Positions 35,243 to 43,766 of a stretch of 64,000 nt of DNA are shown here, piece after piece (position 1 is the stretch's first letter; each line of letters starts with the position of its first letter). Made by a program: the position numbers and the translations under genes. The notes under the pieces are model-generated. The model did no database searches. It saw only the letters and a program-made list of their open reading frames with translations, and was not told where the DNA came from. Origin of the DNA: Candidatus Binatia bacterium (lineage in GTDB: Bacteria > Desulfobacterota > Binatia > Bin18); the NCBI GenBank assembly GCA_022820725.1, contig JAJEFA010000007.1, positions 1 to 64,000 on the forward strand, given 5' to 3'.

Positions 35243-36526
35243 CTACCACTCGATGGTCGATGGGTTTCCTTTATACAAGGTCCGGACATAGGCAATGACT
35301 TTCCAGGCTTCCTCCTCGGTGATCACCCCATCGTAACCGGGCATTTTATTGCGCCCGGTCATGACCTGGTCCATCACCCGGGTGTCATCGCCCGTACCTT
35401 CCTTCCATTCCTCATCCGTTAAGTCAGGTCCCATTCCTCCCCCGCCACGTAAGCCGTGACAGCTATAGCAATTCAGGAGCTTGTAGAGCTCTTCGCCCTC
35501 GCTGATCGCCGCTGGATTTCCCGTATACGGATTGAGCTTTACCAGACCGTTGGTCACTTCTTGCTCAGCCTTATCGCGGGCCTCAGTCGGCTGGCCATTG
35601 GAGGCTTGAAGCGGCTGAGTATCGGACACTGCCGTATCCTGTTGAGGGTCGTGAGACCCGGCCGGTTGGAGGGCCATACCGGGGACACCGTAGTCAACCA
35701 AGATCTGCTGGATTTCTTCCGTATGCTGCGTCAGCAGGCCATTGAGCGTATCTTTCAGCGCCTCGTCGCTCTTCCGGACACCGAGCGCAATATCGTAGGC
35801 AAGGAGGAGGGAGGATGACTCGTCCTCGGACACTACGGGCACCACACGGAGTGAGACGGCTTGCCGTTGGGCGAAATAGCCGCCAATCGGTCCCCAGACA
35901 ATAGCTGCATCGATCTCGTTGTTGGCGACGGCCTCAATGATTTTTCCCGGCGGACTGGGATCGGCATAATTGCCGAAGACGCTGTAGCCGACCACATTAT
36001 CCACAATCCCGCGCTTGCTCAGCGCATGGGCTGGCGGACTGTTGGTATAGTCATCACCGATCAGGTGCACACCGACTTTCAATTCTTTGAGGATGGGGTC
36101 ATCAAAGGAGGACAGATCGTATGGTGCGTCTGCGGGATAGACAAAAGCGTAGATCGAACGGTAATACGGCTGCGTCGTTAAGACCATATCGATGTCGGCC
36201 GGCAGACCCATGACCACGTCGCACTTGCCGGCGTTGAGCGTACTGCGCAGGAAGCCCCGTCGTTGGGGCCACCAAGTATAGGCGACTGCTTGCCCCAACC
36301 CACGGGCTAGGACTTCGGCGATTTTATTCTCGAATCCTTCCTGCTGCTGATTGGAAAACGGCAGATTATTGGGGTCTGCACAAACACGAAACGGTTTGGT
36401 CGCCTCGCTCTTCTCGGTTGCCCAGGCGGCAGCCGGGAAGAGCGAGGCGGACAGGAGCAGGAGGAGAGCGAGACAGGGGGGAGCGGGGAGGGCTACTCGT
36501 CGTCCCCCCTCAGTTCGGTTGAGCAT
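35243..36526 (-). CDS. XoxJ-like periplasmic binding protein fused to cytochrome c (XoxJ-XoxG type)
   Basis: The 427-residue protein has a signal peptide (about 1-36, ending AWATE) and a binding-protein domain (about 45-285) of the type found with quinoprotein dehydrogenases: RVCADPNNLPFSNQ, TWWPQRRGFLRSTLNAG and DAAIVWGPIGGYF. After a Gln/Ala-rich linker comes a class I cytochrome c (about 335-427) with C-Y-S-C-H at 353-357 and a likely Met ligand at 395 in KMPGY. Cytochrome c is the electron acceptor of methanol dehydrogenase and XoxJ helps that enzyme work. A fused cytochrome cGJ is known from Methylacidiphilum. The gene starts 32 bases after the xoxF stop. Confidence 0.9.
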   Translation of the reverse strand: MLNRTEGGRRVALPAPPCLALLLLLSASLFPAAAWATEKSEATKPFRVCADPNNLPFSNQQQEGFENKIAEVLARGLGQAVAYTWWPQRRGFLRSTLNAGKCDVVMGLPADIDMVLTTQPYYRSIYAFVYPADAPYDLSSFDDPILKELKVGVHLIGDDYTNSPPAHALSKRGIVDNVVGYSVFGNYADPSPPGKIIEAVANNEIDAAIVWGPIGGYFAQRQAVSLRVVPVVSEDESSSLLLAYDIALGVRKSDEALKDTLNGLLTQHTEEIQQILVDYGVPGMALQPAGSHDPQQDTAVSDTQPLQASNGQPTEARDKAEQEVTNGLVKLNPYTGNPAAISEGEELYKLLNCYSCHGLRGGGGMGPDLTDEEWKEGTGDDTRVMDQVMTGRNKMPGYDGVITEEEAWKVIAYVRTLYKGNPSTIEW

Positions 36527-36558
36527 AAGAGGCTTTACACCAGGTCGAGAGTGCCTAT

Positions 36559-38382
36559 TTACTCAAGCGTGAAGACGTAGAGCATCCCACCCTTATTCGT
36601 ATCTTTTCCCAGATCGGCAAACGCACCGACCGCGCCCAGAGCTGCGGTAGGATCATCCGTTGATAAGTCGCCGGCGACAACGAGGCCGGACCAGCCACCA
36701 ATCCCGGACATGATAGCCACATACTGTTTGCCGTCCGGTCCAAGATAGGTCATGGGTGCGCCAATAATGCCGGAGCCGGTTTTGAACTTCCACAGCTCTT
36801 CACCAGTCGAGGCGTGGATCGCTTTGAACCAGCCGTCCATGGTCCCGTAGAACACGACATCGCCACCGGTCGAAAGCGCGCCACTCCAGGCGGACCATTT
36901 TTCCTTAATGCCCCATTTTTTTTCACCGGCAACCGGATCCCAGGCAATGAATTCCCCTCGATGCCCGCCAGGGCCGGGAAACATTTTGACAATCGCGCCG
37001 ACGTAGGGCACACCGGCAATATAGCGGACCTTCATCCCCTCGTAATTCATACACAGATGGTTGGTCGGCACGTAAAAAAGCTTGGTCCTGGGTGAATATG
37101 ACACGGGCTGTTGGTCCTTGGTTCCCATGGCGCCAGGGCAGATGTCTTCCGTATTCGCCCCTTCTTTGGTGCGCTTGTCCGGATTTTCGACGGGCCGCCC
37201 GGTTTCGAGGTTAATTTCCTCGGCCCAGTTCACTTCGCCAAATTTATCCGCCGCCAGGACCTTGCCGGATGTCCGGTCAACTTTGTAGGCGAAGCCGTTC
37301 CGGTCAAAGTGAACCAGGACTTTCTGGACTTGGCCATTGCCGTCTGCCGGCAGATCGACCAGCACGTTCTCGTTAATCCCGTCATAGTCCCACGCATCGT
37401 GTGGGGTCATTTGATACGCCCACTTGGCCTGACCCGTGTCCGGGTTGCGGGCAAACAATGTCATGGACCATTTATTATCACCCGGCCGCTGGTCTGGATT
37501 CCAGGCACCCGGATTTCCGGTCCCGTAGTAGAACAGGTCAAGTTCGGGGTCGTAGCTATACCAGCCCCAGGTCGTGCCACCGCCCCGCTTCCACTCTTCG
37601 CCTTTCCAGGTTGCCACTCCCAGGTCCTTGCCTTGGTGCGAGGCGTACGGGGAGGAAAAATCTTCACCAATCAACACCTCGGAATCCGGTCCGGTACTGT
37701 ATGCGCGCCAGACCTGCTCACCCGTATCGACGTGATTGGCGGTGACAAACCCACGCACGCCAAACTCACCTCCGCTTATGCCAGTGATGACCTTGTCGCG
37801 TACGACCAGCGGCACCATGGTAATGGTCTGGCCCTGTTTGATGTCGCCCTGCTTGACCTTCCACAGCTCTTTCCCGGTCTCGGCGTCAAGAGCGACGGTG
37901 TGCGCGTCGAGCTGATTAAAAAAGATTTTGCCCGCGGCATAGGCCGCGCCCCGATTCACCACATCACAGCAGGCAATCGGAATGGCATCCTCGCTTTGGA
38001 CAGGCGCATATTTCCACTTAATGGCATGATTTGGGTCCGCCAGATCAATGGCGTACACGATATTGGGAAAGGGAGTCACAATATACATGGTGTCGCCGAT
38101 AACCAGCGGTGTGCCTTCGTGTCCGCGTAGGACGCCGGTCGAAAACGTCCAGGCGACCTTCAGGTCCTTCGCGTTCTGCGTGGAAATCTGGTCCAGGCTG
38201 CTATAGCGGGTGAGGGCGTAGTCCCGACCCGAAGTCACCCACTGGCCGTGGTTTTGCTGCATATCGAGCAGTTCCTGCGAAGCCTGTCCAGGTTGAGAAA
38301 AAAGCGGTAAGAGTAACAGTCCGGCAACGAGCAGTATCGTCTGCCCCCCAACAGCAAGCCCTCTAAGCAATCGAGTCTTCAT
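36559..38382 (-). CDS. xoxF: PQQ-dependent alcohol dehydrogenase, lanthanide (XoxF) type
   Basis: The 607-residue protein has a signal peptide (1-34) and the eight-bladed quinoprotein fold. Vicinal cysteines at 138-139 (PIACCDVV) match the PQQ-binding disulfide, Glu206 in GGEFGVRG and Asn290 in GTGNPG are metal ligands, and TPHDAWDYDGINE supplies catalytic Asp332 and, two residues on, Asp334. That extra Asp (Ala in calcium MxaF) marks lanthanide-dependent enzymes. No mxaI-like gene is present. The substrate is likely methanol or another short primary alcohol, oxidised in the periplasm. GGAGGG precedes the ATG. The symbol reflects motif-based family placement, not a tree. Confidence 0.9.
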   Translation of the reverse strand: MKTRLLRGLAVGGQTILLVAGLLLLPLFSQPGQASQELLDMQQNHGQWVTSGRDYALTRYSSLDQISTQNAKDLKVAWTFSTGVLRGHEGTPLVIGDTMYIVTPFPNIVYAIDLADPNHAIKWKYAPVQSEDAIPIACCDVVNRGAAYAAGKIFFNQLDAHTVALDAETGKELWKVKQGDIKQGQTITMVPLVVRDKVITGISGGEFGVRGFVTANHVDTGEQVWRAYSTGPDSEVLIGEDFSSPYASHQGKDLGVATWKGEEWKRGGGTTWGWYSYDPELDLFYYGTGNPGAWNPDQRPGDNKWSMTLFARNPDTGQAKWAYQMTPHDAWDYDGINENVLVDLPADGNGQVQKVLVHFDRNGFAYKVDRTSGKVLAADKFGEVNWAEEINLETGRPVENPDKRTKEGANTEDICPGAMGTKDQQPVSYSPRTKLFYVPTNHLCMNYEGMKVRYIAGVPYVGAIVKMFPGPGGHRGEFIAWDPVAGEKKWGIKEKWSAWSGALSTGGDVVFYGTMDGWFKAIHASTGEELWKFKTGSGIIGAPMTYLGPDGKQYVAIMSGIGGWSGLVVAGDLSTDDPTAALGAVGAFADLGKDTNKGGMLYVFTLE

Positions 38383-38519
38383 AATGCCCTCCTTTGCCTA
38401 CTCTTCAGGAATCTGAAACGCATACTCACTCTCCGGGGCCATCCCCTCTCGCGCTGCTGAAAAGCGCGACCGGGAGCCCTTCCCGTCAAGAGAAAGCTAC
38501 TCTGGGAAGGCTGGCTTTG

Positions 38520-39260
38520 TCAATCACGATTCCTTCCACAGTTGGCCTTCACTGTCAGAAAGAGACAGGTATAGGCCGTGCCCAGGAAGGCCGCTTCGGC
38601 CAGAATTTTCAAGCCTTCCTCAACACCGCCGAGCCATTTCCCCAGGCTGGTACTTCCCTCCTGACTGATGCCCATGAAGAGAAACACATCGGGACGATTC
38701 ACCAGAGCATCAAGCAGCCCCATAAAGAGGAATAGGACGAATCCACATATCACCAAGGGGAGGACCGTTCGATAAGAGATCAGTTCGGAGCGGTAGACAT
38801 ACAGCACAGCCACACCACTCAACCCATACCCAAGCAAGATCGCGTCATCGAGTCGGTCAGTTAGGGCGGTCTCCGGGCGTTGCAGGAGCCGATGTACGAA
38901 ACGGTCCAGGGATTCATGGATCTTGGCGACTTCGTCGACTGCCAGGAAAAGAAATCCAAGGGCAATCAGCATCCAGACAAAAGCCGGCTGACGCCACACC
39001 GCCGGGTCTAAACTGCCACCCGTCCGACAGTAGAATACGCCGCCAGCAAGGCTGCTGGTCACGAGCAGATGCGCAAACGACAGCCATGTGATCGGGTCAC
39101 CTTCACCGGTATACGCGGTGGGGTTCTGATGCCAGGCAAAGCCGAGACCGAGGGCAAGCAGGACAGCCAGAAAGTCTACGTAGACCAGGGAAAGCAGGAA
39201 GGCCGGAGGAGCGCAGGGGAAGAGCGTCCGATTCACGTCGTCACAGTCCTCTCCGGGCAA
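38520..39260 (-). CDS. Multi-spanning membrane protein of unknown function
   Basis: The 246-residue protein has about six or seven hydrophobic segments (near residues 18-42, 58-75, 92-108, 140-158, 166-186 and 215-235). A conserved-looking polar motif DEVAKIHESLDRFV follows the third. I recognise DEVxxIHE as recurring in uncharacterised bacterial membrane proteins, but no function. The start is uncertain: 39260 is a TTG codon and a GTG at 39236 has GAGAGGA upstream. It precedes xoxF in the same direction, 137 bases away, and could be co-transcribed. Confidence 0.65.
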   Translation of the reverse strand: MPGEDCDDVNRTLFPCAPPAFLLSLVYVDFLAVLLALGLGFAWHQNPTAYTGEGDPITWLSFAHLLVTSSLAGGVFYCRTGGSLDPAVWRQPAFVWMLIALGFLFLAVDEVAKIHESLDRFVHRLLQRPETALTDRLDDAILLGYGLSGVAVLYVYRSELISYRTVLPLVICGFVLFLFMGLLDALVNRPDVFLFMGISQEGSTSLGKWLGGVEEGLKILAEAAFLGTAYTCLFLTVKANCGRNRD

Positions 39261-39276
39261 CCGCGCCGGTCGGCTT

Positions 39277-40239
39277 TCACTTTATGGCATAGGCATTTGC
39301 CGGGGAGCCAACCCCGCCGGGCAGATTGAGCGGAATCGCAACCAGCATACATTCATAGTTTCCGTCCTGCACACAGGCCTGAGCCAGCTCATCCACATCC
39401 CACAGCTCCCCAAGGGGCATGCCTTGCAGAGCAATGAGCCGACGATGCTGAAAACCAACGGCCGGGTCGACGGGCAAAGCTTCTACCGCAACGTTGTCTG
39501 CGGCAATGGCGGCGATCTGTCGATCCCAGAGCCAGGCGGCGGTCTCTTGCGAGGCCGCCAGACCCGGACAGGCATGCTGCCCTTCGCCAGGTCCCAGGCT
39601 GTCCCGTAACCCCTCCCGTCCCATTGCATCCAAGCTTTTATACCACTCCAGCCAGCCGGTTCGCAGTATCAGGATATCGCCCGGTTCGAGTTGCACCTGT
39701 TGCGCGTGCGCAACCTTTTCGAGAAAAACCCCATCCATCTCAAACTTTTTCGTCATGTCGAGCGGCGTCTGCTGCGTTTCCATGTAGCGTGCACCATCCA
39801 GCAGCACCCCGCGCCCAACGATGCCGTGCTGAGCCCAGTGCTCAATACCAAGTTCGCCCTTTTCGTCCAGATCGCCGTCCTGGCGGCCACCGTAATAGCC
39901 GTACTCGCGAAAGCGGATGTGACGCAGGCTGTCCCACTGACTCGAACCCTGCATCGCAAAATTATCAACATAGTCGTCACGACCGCCTCGACCGGTTTCA
40001 ATATGGTGTCGATAGCCTTTGCTCCGAAACCCGCCGTATAGCGTGATGGGGAAATTCAACGGCAGGCTGAGGTTGAACACCTGGCCGGTCCGAATCAGTC
40101 CTGCGGCGTGTTTGACTTTTTCTGGAGTCAGTAAATTCACAGATCCCAGTTGGTCTTCCGACCCAAAGACCTCCCAGGCATGGCGTTCTTGCGTCTCTCC
40201 CACGTACGGCAACTCTCCAAATTTTGGCAAACTCGACAT
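39277..40239 (-). CDS. Cyclase-family (kynurenine formamidase-like) hydrolase
   Basis: About 320 residues of the PF04199 family. The canonical H-x-G-T-H-x-D-x-x-x-H metal motif appears as QGSSQWDSLRHIRF, in which the first two His are replaced by Gln/Met-type residues. That matches a subgroup I have seen with a G-T/S-Q-W-D pattern, so metal binding may differ. Later parts such as LEPGDILILRTGWLEWY and GVLLDGARYM are well kept. The ATG at 40239 has GGAGGGG upstream. The reaction is unknown; amide, ester or cyclic substrates are possible. Confidence 0.8.
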   Translation of the reverse strand: MSSLPKFGELPYVGETQERHAWEVFGSEDQLGSVNLLTPEKVKHAAGLIRTGQVFNLSLPLNFPITLYGGFRSKGYRHHIETGRGGRDDYVDNFAMQGSSQWDSLRHIRFREYGYYGGRQDGDLDEKGELGIEHWAQHGIVGRGVLLDGARYMETQQTPLDMTKKFEMDGVFLEKVAHAQQVQLEPGDILILRTGWLEWYKSLDAMGREGLRDSLGPGEGQHACPGLAASQETAAWLWDRQIAAIAADNVAVEALPVDPAVGFQHRRLIALQGMPLGELWDVDELAQACVQDGNYECMLVAIPLNLPGGVGSPANAYAIK

Positions 40240-40328
40240 CGCTCCCCTCCCGTGAGTTCTTATAAGTATGCCTCGGAATCCGCTGGCCCTCACACCGCAT
40301 TTCCGATGTGTGAAGAGGGAATAGAGTG

Positions 40329-40664
40329 TCAGCGCTGCTCGGGCAACAGCTCCAGCACGGCAAGCGTCAGCTCTGGGCCGGTTTGCTCGGCAAAGAAGTA
40401 GTCGTCGACCACACTGGCCATAGGACCGAGTTCGAGGTTGACGCTGACCTCATTCTCACTCGGATACCAACGCAGGCGAAAACCGATGGCTTCGGACGGC
40501 ACGCGATGCGTCGTTTGCCGCCCGCTGGGGCCGTCGTAAAAATAGTCGCCCTCTTCCCCTTCTCGACTGACCAGCCACGCAGCCAGCCAGCGCTTCCGGT
40601 CTGCCGGCGCTTTCTCTGCTTCTCCCCAGTCCAGGCTCAGCATCTCAGGCCGTGCGGCGCTCAT
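40329..40664 (-). CDS. Hypothetical protein, 111 residues
   Basis: A short acidic protein with no signal peptide or membrane segment: motifs EKAPADRKRWLAAWLVS and the two-strand region GFRLRWYPSENEVSVNLELG. No family recognised. Its ATG overlaps the stop of the amidohydrolase gene by 4 bases (ATGA), which indicates translational coupling and supports that it is real. Product length and the pairing with a PF04909 enzyme suggest an accessory or small binding protein. Confidence 0.6.
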   Translation of the reverse strand: MSAARPEMLSLDWGEAEKAPADRKRWLAAWLVSREGEEGDYFYDGPSGRQTTHRVPSEAIGFRLRWYPSENEVSVNLELGPMASVVDDYFFAEQTGPELTLAVLELLPEQR

Positions 40665-41791
40665 ACTCGGCTCTCCTCAGCATCTGGCTGAACTGCGGAC
40701 AGCTCAAAACCATATAGCTGAGCCGCATTGAGCCCCAGGACTTGACGCCGTTCGGGCTCGGTGAGATCACCCATAGTCCGGTCGATAGCTTCCTGCGAAC
40801 GCGGCCAGGTTCCTTCGTGATGCGGGTAATCATCCCCCCATAAGAGCCGGTCAATACCAATCCATTTGCGCGTTTCCAGTCCGACCGGGTCGTCCTGAAA
40901 GGTCGCATAGCCTTGACGGCGAAAATATTCACTCGGTGGCATCGACAGCTTGGGGGCAATCCAGAAGTGGTGTTTGTGAAAGCCTTCGTCCATGACCCAG
41001 AGTGTCCAGGCCAGCCAGCCAATCCCGGCTTCGACGGTCACAAACTTGAGCTCGGGGAAACGCTCCAGCACCCCGGACGCACACAGGTGGACAACCGGGT
41101 CAATCGCCGTCGATAGGGCATGGACAACATAGTTGATAATCGCCCCACCATTGCCCGAGGCGGTCCGCGGGTCTTTGCCCGTTCCGACGTGGAAGCTCAT
41201 CGGCATGCCGGTTTCTTGGATGGCTGCCCACAGCGGGTCGTATAACGGCAGATTATAGGGCTGATCCGGAACGGTGACGGGCAGAAAAACGGTTTTATAG
41301 CCTAACTTGGCGACACGCTGGACCTCCTGCACCGCGGTATCCACATCCTGCGGCGCAATGGCGGCGGTGGGGATAGAGTGTTTTTGCGCTGGGCTGAACA
41401 CTTCAATGGCCCAGTCATTCCACACCCGACACATGGCGGTTTGCATGGCCGGGTCAGGCGAGGTCCACATCAGCAGCCCACGGTTGGGGTAAATGACTTC
41501 GGCGTCAATCCCGTCCCGAGCCAAATCCTGCTGACGCCGCGTAAGGTCAAAAGTCCCACCCTTGGCCCGCTCTAAATCTTCTCCGCTCAGAGTGAAGTCC
41601 CGGATACGCTTTTTCTCCTGCCCCTCAACGACCAGCCATTTCCGCCCATTGGCATCGACCGTCAAACGCGGAATCCGGTGGCGAAATTTAGCCTCAATCC
41701 GCTTCTCCCAGAGGTCGGGCGGCTCCAGCACATGGCAGTCTGCTGAAACGACAAAATAGTCCTGCATGGATATCGCGGCTGGTGTGGACAT
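40661..41791 (-). CDS. Amidohydrolase 2-family metal-dependent hydrolase (third copy)
   Basis: About 376 residues of PF04909, related to the tandem pair at 12038-14329 but more distant. Metal motifs are SADCHVLEP (N-terminal), SFHVGTGKDP and WGDDYPHHEGTWP. A middle insertion (about residues 70-90, with RQQDLARDGIDAEVIYPN) is in common with the other copies. The start at 41791 (MSTPAAISM) keeps a GGAGG about 6 bases upstream; a GTG at 41836 is the alternative. The downstream 111-residue protein is translationally coupled to it. Confidence 0.88.
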   Translation of the reverse strand: MSTPAAISMQDYFVVSADCHVLEPPDLWEKRIEAKFRHRIPRLTVDANGRKWLVVEGQEKKRIRDFTLSGEDLERAKGGTFDLTRRQQDLARDGIDAEVIYPNRGLLMWTSPDPAMQTAMCRVWNDWAIEVFSPAQKHSIPTAAIAPQDVDTAVQEVQRVAKLGYKTVFLPVTVPDQPYNLPLYDPLWAAIQETGMPMSFHVGTGKDPRTASGNGGAIINYVVHALSTAIDPVVHLCASGVLERFPELKFVTVEAGIGWLAWTLWVMDEGFHKHHFWIAPKLSMPPSEYFRRQGYATFQDDPVGLETRKWIGIDRLLWGDDYPHHEGTWPRSQEAIDRTMGDLTEPERRQVLGLNAAQLYGFELSAVQPDAEESRV

Positions 41792-42084
41792 CGGGCCCTC
41801 CTCCGGCTGTGCGCAATCGGTCTGAGGCGCTTCCACCCTTTAGGCAAGTTCTCCCCGAGCGTCAAGTATGATCCGACCTGCTGCGGACAGGAATTGGGAC
41901 GGGACAGTACGACTAACTCCAACCCAGGGCCATTGCCAGGCAGAGCGCTTTTCTCTATACAGTTAGGGCTCTATCAGCTAGAGTGCACGAATGGATTTCA
42001 CACCGCATCCCCAGAACGTCCTTTCTCTGTCTGCAAGACGAAGAGCTGAGGTGGGGGAGGGAAATACAGGAAAGGTAGCACACA

Positions 42085-42684
42085 TTGACACTGGAACCGC
42101 TTCTCTGGGGACTTGCAAAAGGTACAATCGGATTTATCGGACTCGTTCTGTATTCCAGCTTTTTTGAATGGGCACTGCACAAGTATTTGATGCACACCCC
42201 GACCTTACCCTACTCATTCCGGGCTCACGCCCTCGTCCACCATGGGCTCTTCCGGGCTGACGCCACCTATCATATTCAGCCTGGGGTTGATCCCAAAAAG
42301 GTCACCTTTGCGTGGTGGAATGCGCCACTGCTCATCGGGCTGCATCTGCCCCTCCTCCTCGGCCTCGGCTGGGCATTTGGCTGGTCCGTCTGTGTTGGGG
42401 GGCTCCTTGCCCTGGCCCTCGATTATGCCCTGTACGAGTATATTCACTATTGTATGCATGTCCCACGCAACCGCTGGGTCGAACGCACCCAGGCGTTTCG
42501 ATTCGTGCATACCCATCACTATATTCACCATCGTTATCCCTACCAGAATCTCAACGTGGTGAACGTCGTGGCAGACTGGGTCTTTGGCACTATGCGGGCA
42601 GCCAAGGACGTGGACCTGAGCGCCGATCCCATCGTCAACCCTCAGGCTGAGCAGGAACTGGCAACACCCCTTGCGGCGTTCTAG
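42085..42684 (+). CDS. Fatty-acid hydroxylase / sterol desaturase-family membrane protein
   Basis: The 199-residue integral membrane protein has the His clusters of the di-iron family: HKYLMH, HALVHH, EYIHYCMH and THHYIHH, with hydrophobic helices around residues 15-30, 75-115. Members hydroxylate or desaturate fatty acids, sphingoid bases or sterols. It starts at TTG in my reading, with AGGAAAGG upstream. Its position next to the ceramide genes (43.7-47.3 kb) makes a role in modifying a lipid chain plausible, but it has its own strand and promoter. The length is short for the family (often 240-330). Confidence 0.83.
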   Translation: MTLEPLLWGLAKGTIGFIGLVLYSSFFEWALHKYLMHTPTLPYSFRAHALVHHGLFRADATYHIQPGVDPKKVTFAWWNAPLLIGLHLPLLLGLGWAFGWSVCVGGLLALALDYALYEYIHYCMHVPRNRWVERTQAFRFVHTHHYIHHRYPYQNLNVVNVVADWVFGTMRAAKDVDLSADPIVNPQAEQELATPLAAF

Positions 42685-42756
42685 CGCGGTTCTCCGTTCC
42701 GAGGCATAAGCACAGACAGCCTGCCCCGTCGTCAGTGTTCACCAGCAGGGTGAGCC

Positions 42757-43350
42757 CTAGCGTGCGGCTTTCTCCCGGTATGCCCCTAGCGTACTCCCCG
42801 CTCCTTTCTTGATGGTTCGGTGCTCGGGCGGAGTGGGTCGAAGAACGGCTGGCCATTTATCGGGTTGGGGTTCCGGTCCCTCTTGGGCAGTTACGGCGGG
42901 CTGGGTATCGCCAAAGAGCGGCGTTCGGCGGATATCGATACCGGGGACGTTATAGCTGAACTCAACCGGAATCCCGTTTGGGTCAAACGCGTAGATCGAA
43001 TGGATAAAGCCATGATCTATCGGACCTGAGACCTCATAGTCCGCAGCCACCAGTTTGTCTCTGAGTTCCCATAACTCATTGGCAGACTCAACACCAAACG
43101 CGACATGGTCAAAGGCGATTGGACCCCGGAAGGCAACACCGTGCCGTTTCTGGGGGACGGGCTCCGCTCCGTCCCATTCAAAAAAGGCTACCGTGTCGGT
43201 CTCGGACAGCTCAAAGAAATAATGCCGAAAGCCTGGTTCACCAATCGTGGCGACCAGACGCAGGCCGAGCAGGTCGCGCCAGAAACGGACCGTCTTATCC
43301 ATATCGCCAGTGACAAACGCCAGGTGATTCACACCAGTAAATCGGGCCAT
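42757..43350 (-). CDS. Glyoxalase/bleomycin-resistance (VOC) superfamily protein
   Basis: The 197-residue protein has one vicinal-oxygen-chelate domain: GVNHLAFVTGDMDKTVRFWRD with a metal His, then DHVAFGVESANELWEL (second His), GFIHSIYAFDPNGIPVEFSYN with the Glu ligand. The C-terminal 60 residues are not recognised. VOC members are dioxygenases, isomerases or lyases that use a divalent metal. GGAGG lies upstream of the ATG. It follows NrtS-like and acyltransferase genes on the same strand but is 60 bases away. Confidence 0.88.
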   Translation of the reverse strand: MARFTGVNHLAFVTGDMDKTVRFWRDLLGLRLVATIGEPGFRHYFFELSETDTVAFFEWDGAEPVPQKRHGVAFRGPIAFDHVAFGVESANELWELRDKLVAADYEVSGPIDHGFIHSIYAFDPNGIPVEFSYNVPGIDIRRTPLFGDTQPAVTAQEGPEPQPDKWPAVLRPTPPEHRTIKKGAGSTLGAYREKAAR

Positions 43351-43410
43351 CGCAGCCTCCTTATTGAGCGGGACTCCTGCACACCATTGTCCCTGGATCA
43401 GCGGCCCGTG

Positions 43411-43668
43411 TCAGCCGGAGCGCTCTTTGTCCATATAGGCCCTGGCAGAAGAATAGGACGAAACACTATACGGGACAAGGAAAGTCAGGGCGATCTTGAA
43501 ACCCAACCGGGGAGAGAAGTCGAGATTCCAAAGCAGGTCGTACTGATTGATTACGGTCAGGATGGGTCCCACGATGCCGGCCACCTTCAGGGCACGCCTC
43601 ACCGTCTCCCGCCGAAACCAATGATACAGGAAGTGTCTGCCTCCACCGAACTGATTGCCTGTTGCCAT
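43411..43668 (-). CDS. NrtS-like small membrane protein (nitrate/nitrite transporter family)
   Basis: The 85-residue protein has two hydrophobic segments around residues 24-44 and 50-68, with RRALKVAGIVGPILTVINQ and FKIALTFLVPYSVSSYSSA, a pattern I recognise from the NrtS family of small nitrate/nitrite transport proteins. The ATG at 43668 has GGAG upstream; a longer start at 43713 adds a 15-residue extension lacking a site. It follows the GNAT acyltransferase gene by 98 bases, and the pairing with sphingolipid genes is unexpected for a nitrate transporter, so a lipid-linked role is an alternative. Confidence 0.7.
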   Translation of the reverse strand: MATGNQFGGGRHFLYHWFRRETVRRALKVAGIVGPILTVINQYDLLWNLDFSPRLGFKIALTFLVPYSVSSYSSARAYMDKERSG

Positions 43669-43766
43669 GTGTTCTCCGCGGTCTGGCTGGCAGTCTAGGG
43701 GGACGGATATCATCTGGCAAGGATGTTGGTCCTGTCGCGGTCTCTTCGGGCATCCCTCCCTTGGAC

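Noticed and set aside
37111-38130. Plus-strand frame of 339 codons antisense to xoxF
   Set aside because: The minus strand has all quinoprotein motifs; this frame shows none.
36559-38382. Calcium-dependent MxaF methanol dehydrogenase
   Set aside because: The Asp two residues after the catalytic Asp (W-D-Y-D) is typical of lanthanide enzymes, and no small-subunit mxaI-like gene is adjacent.
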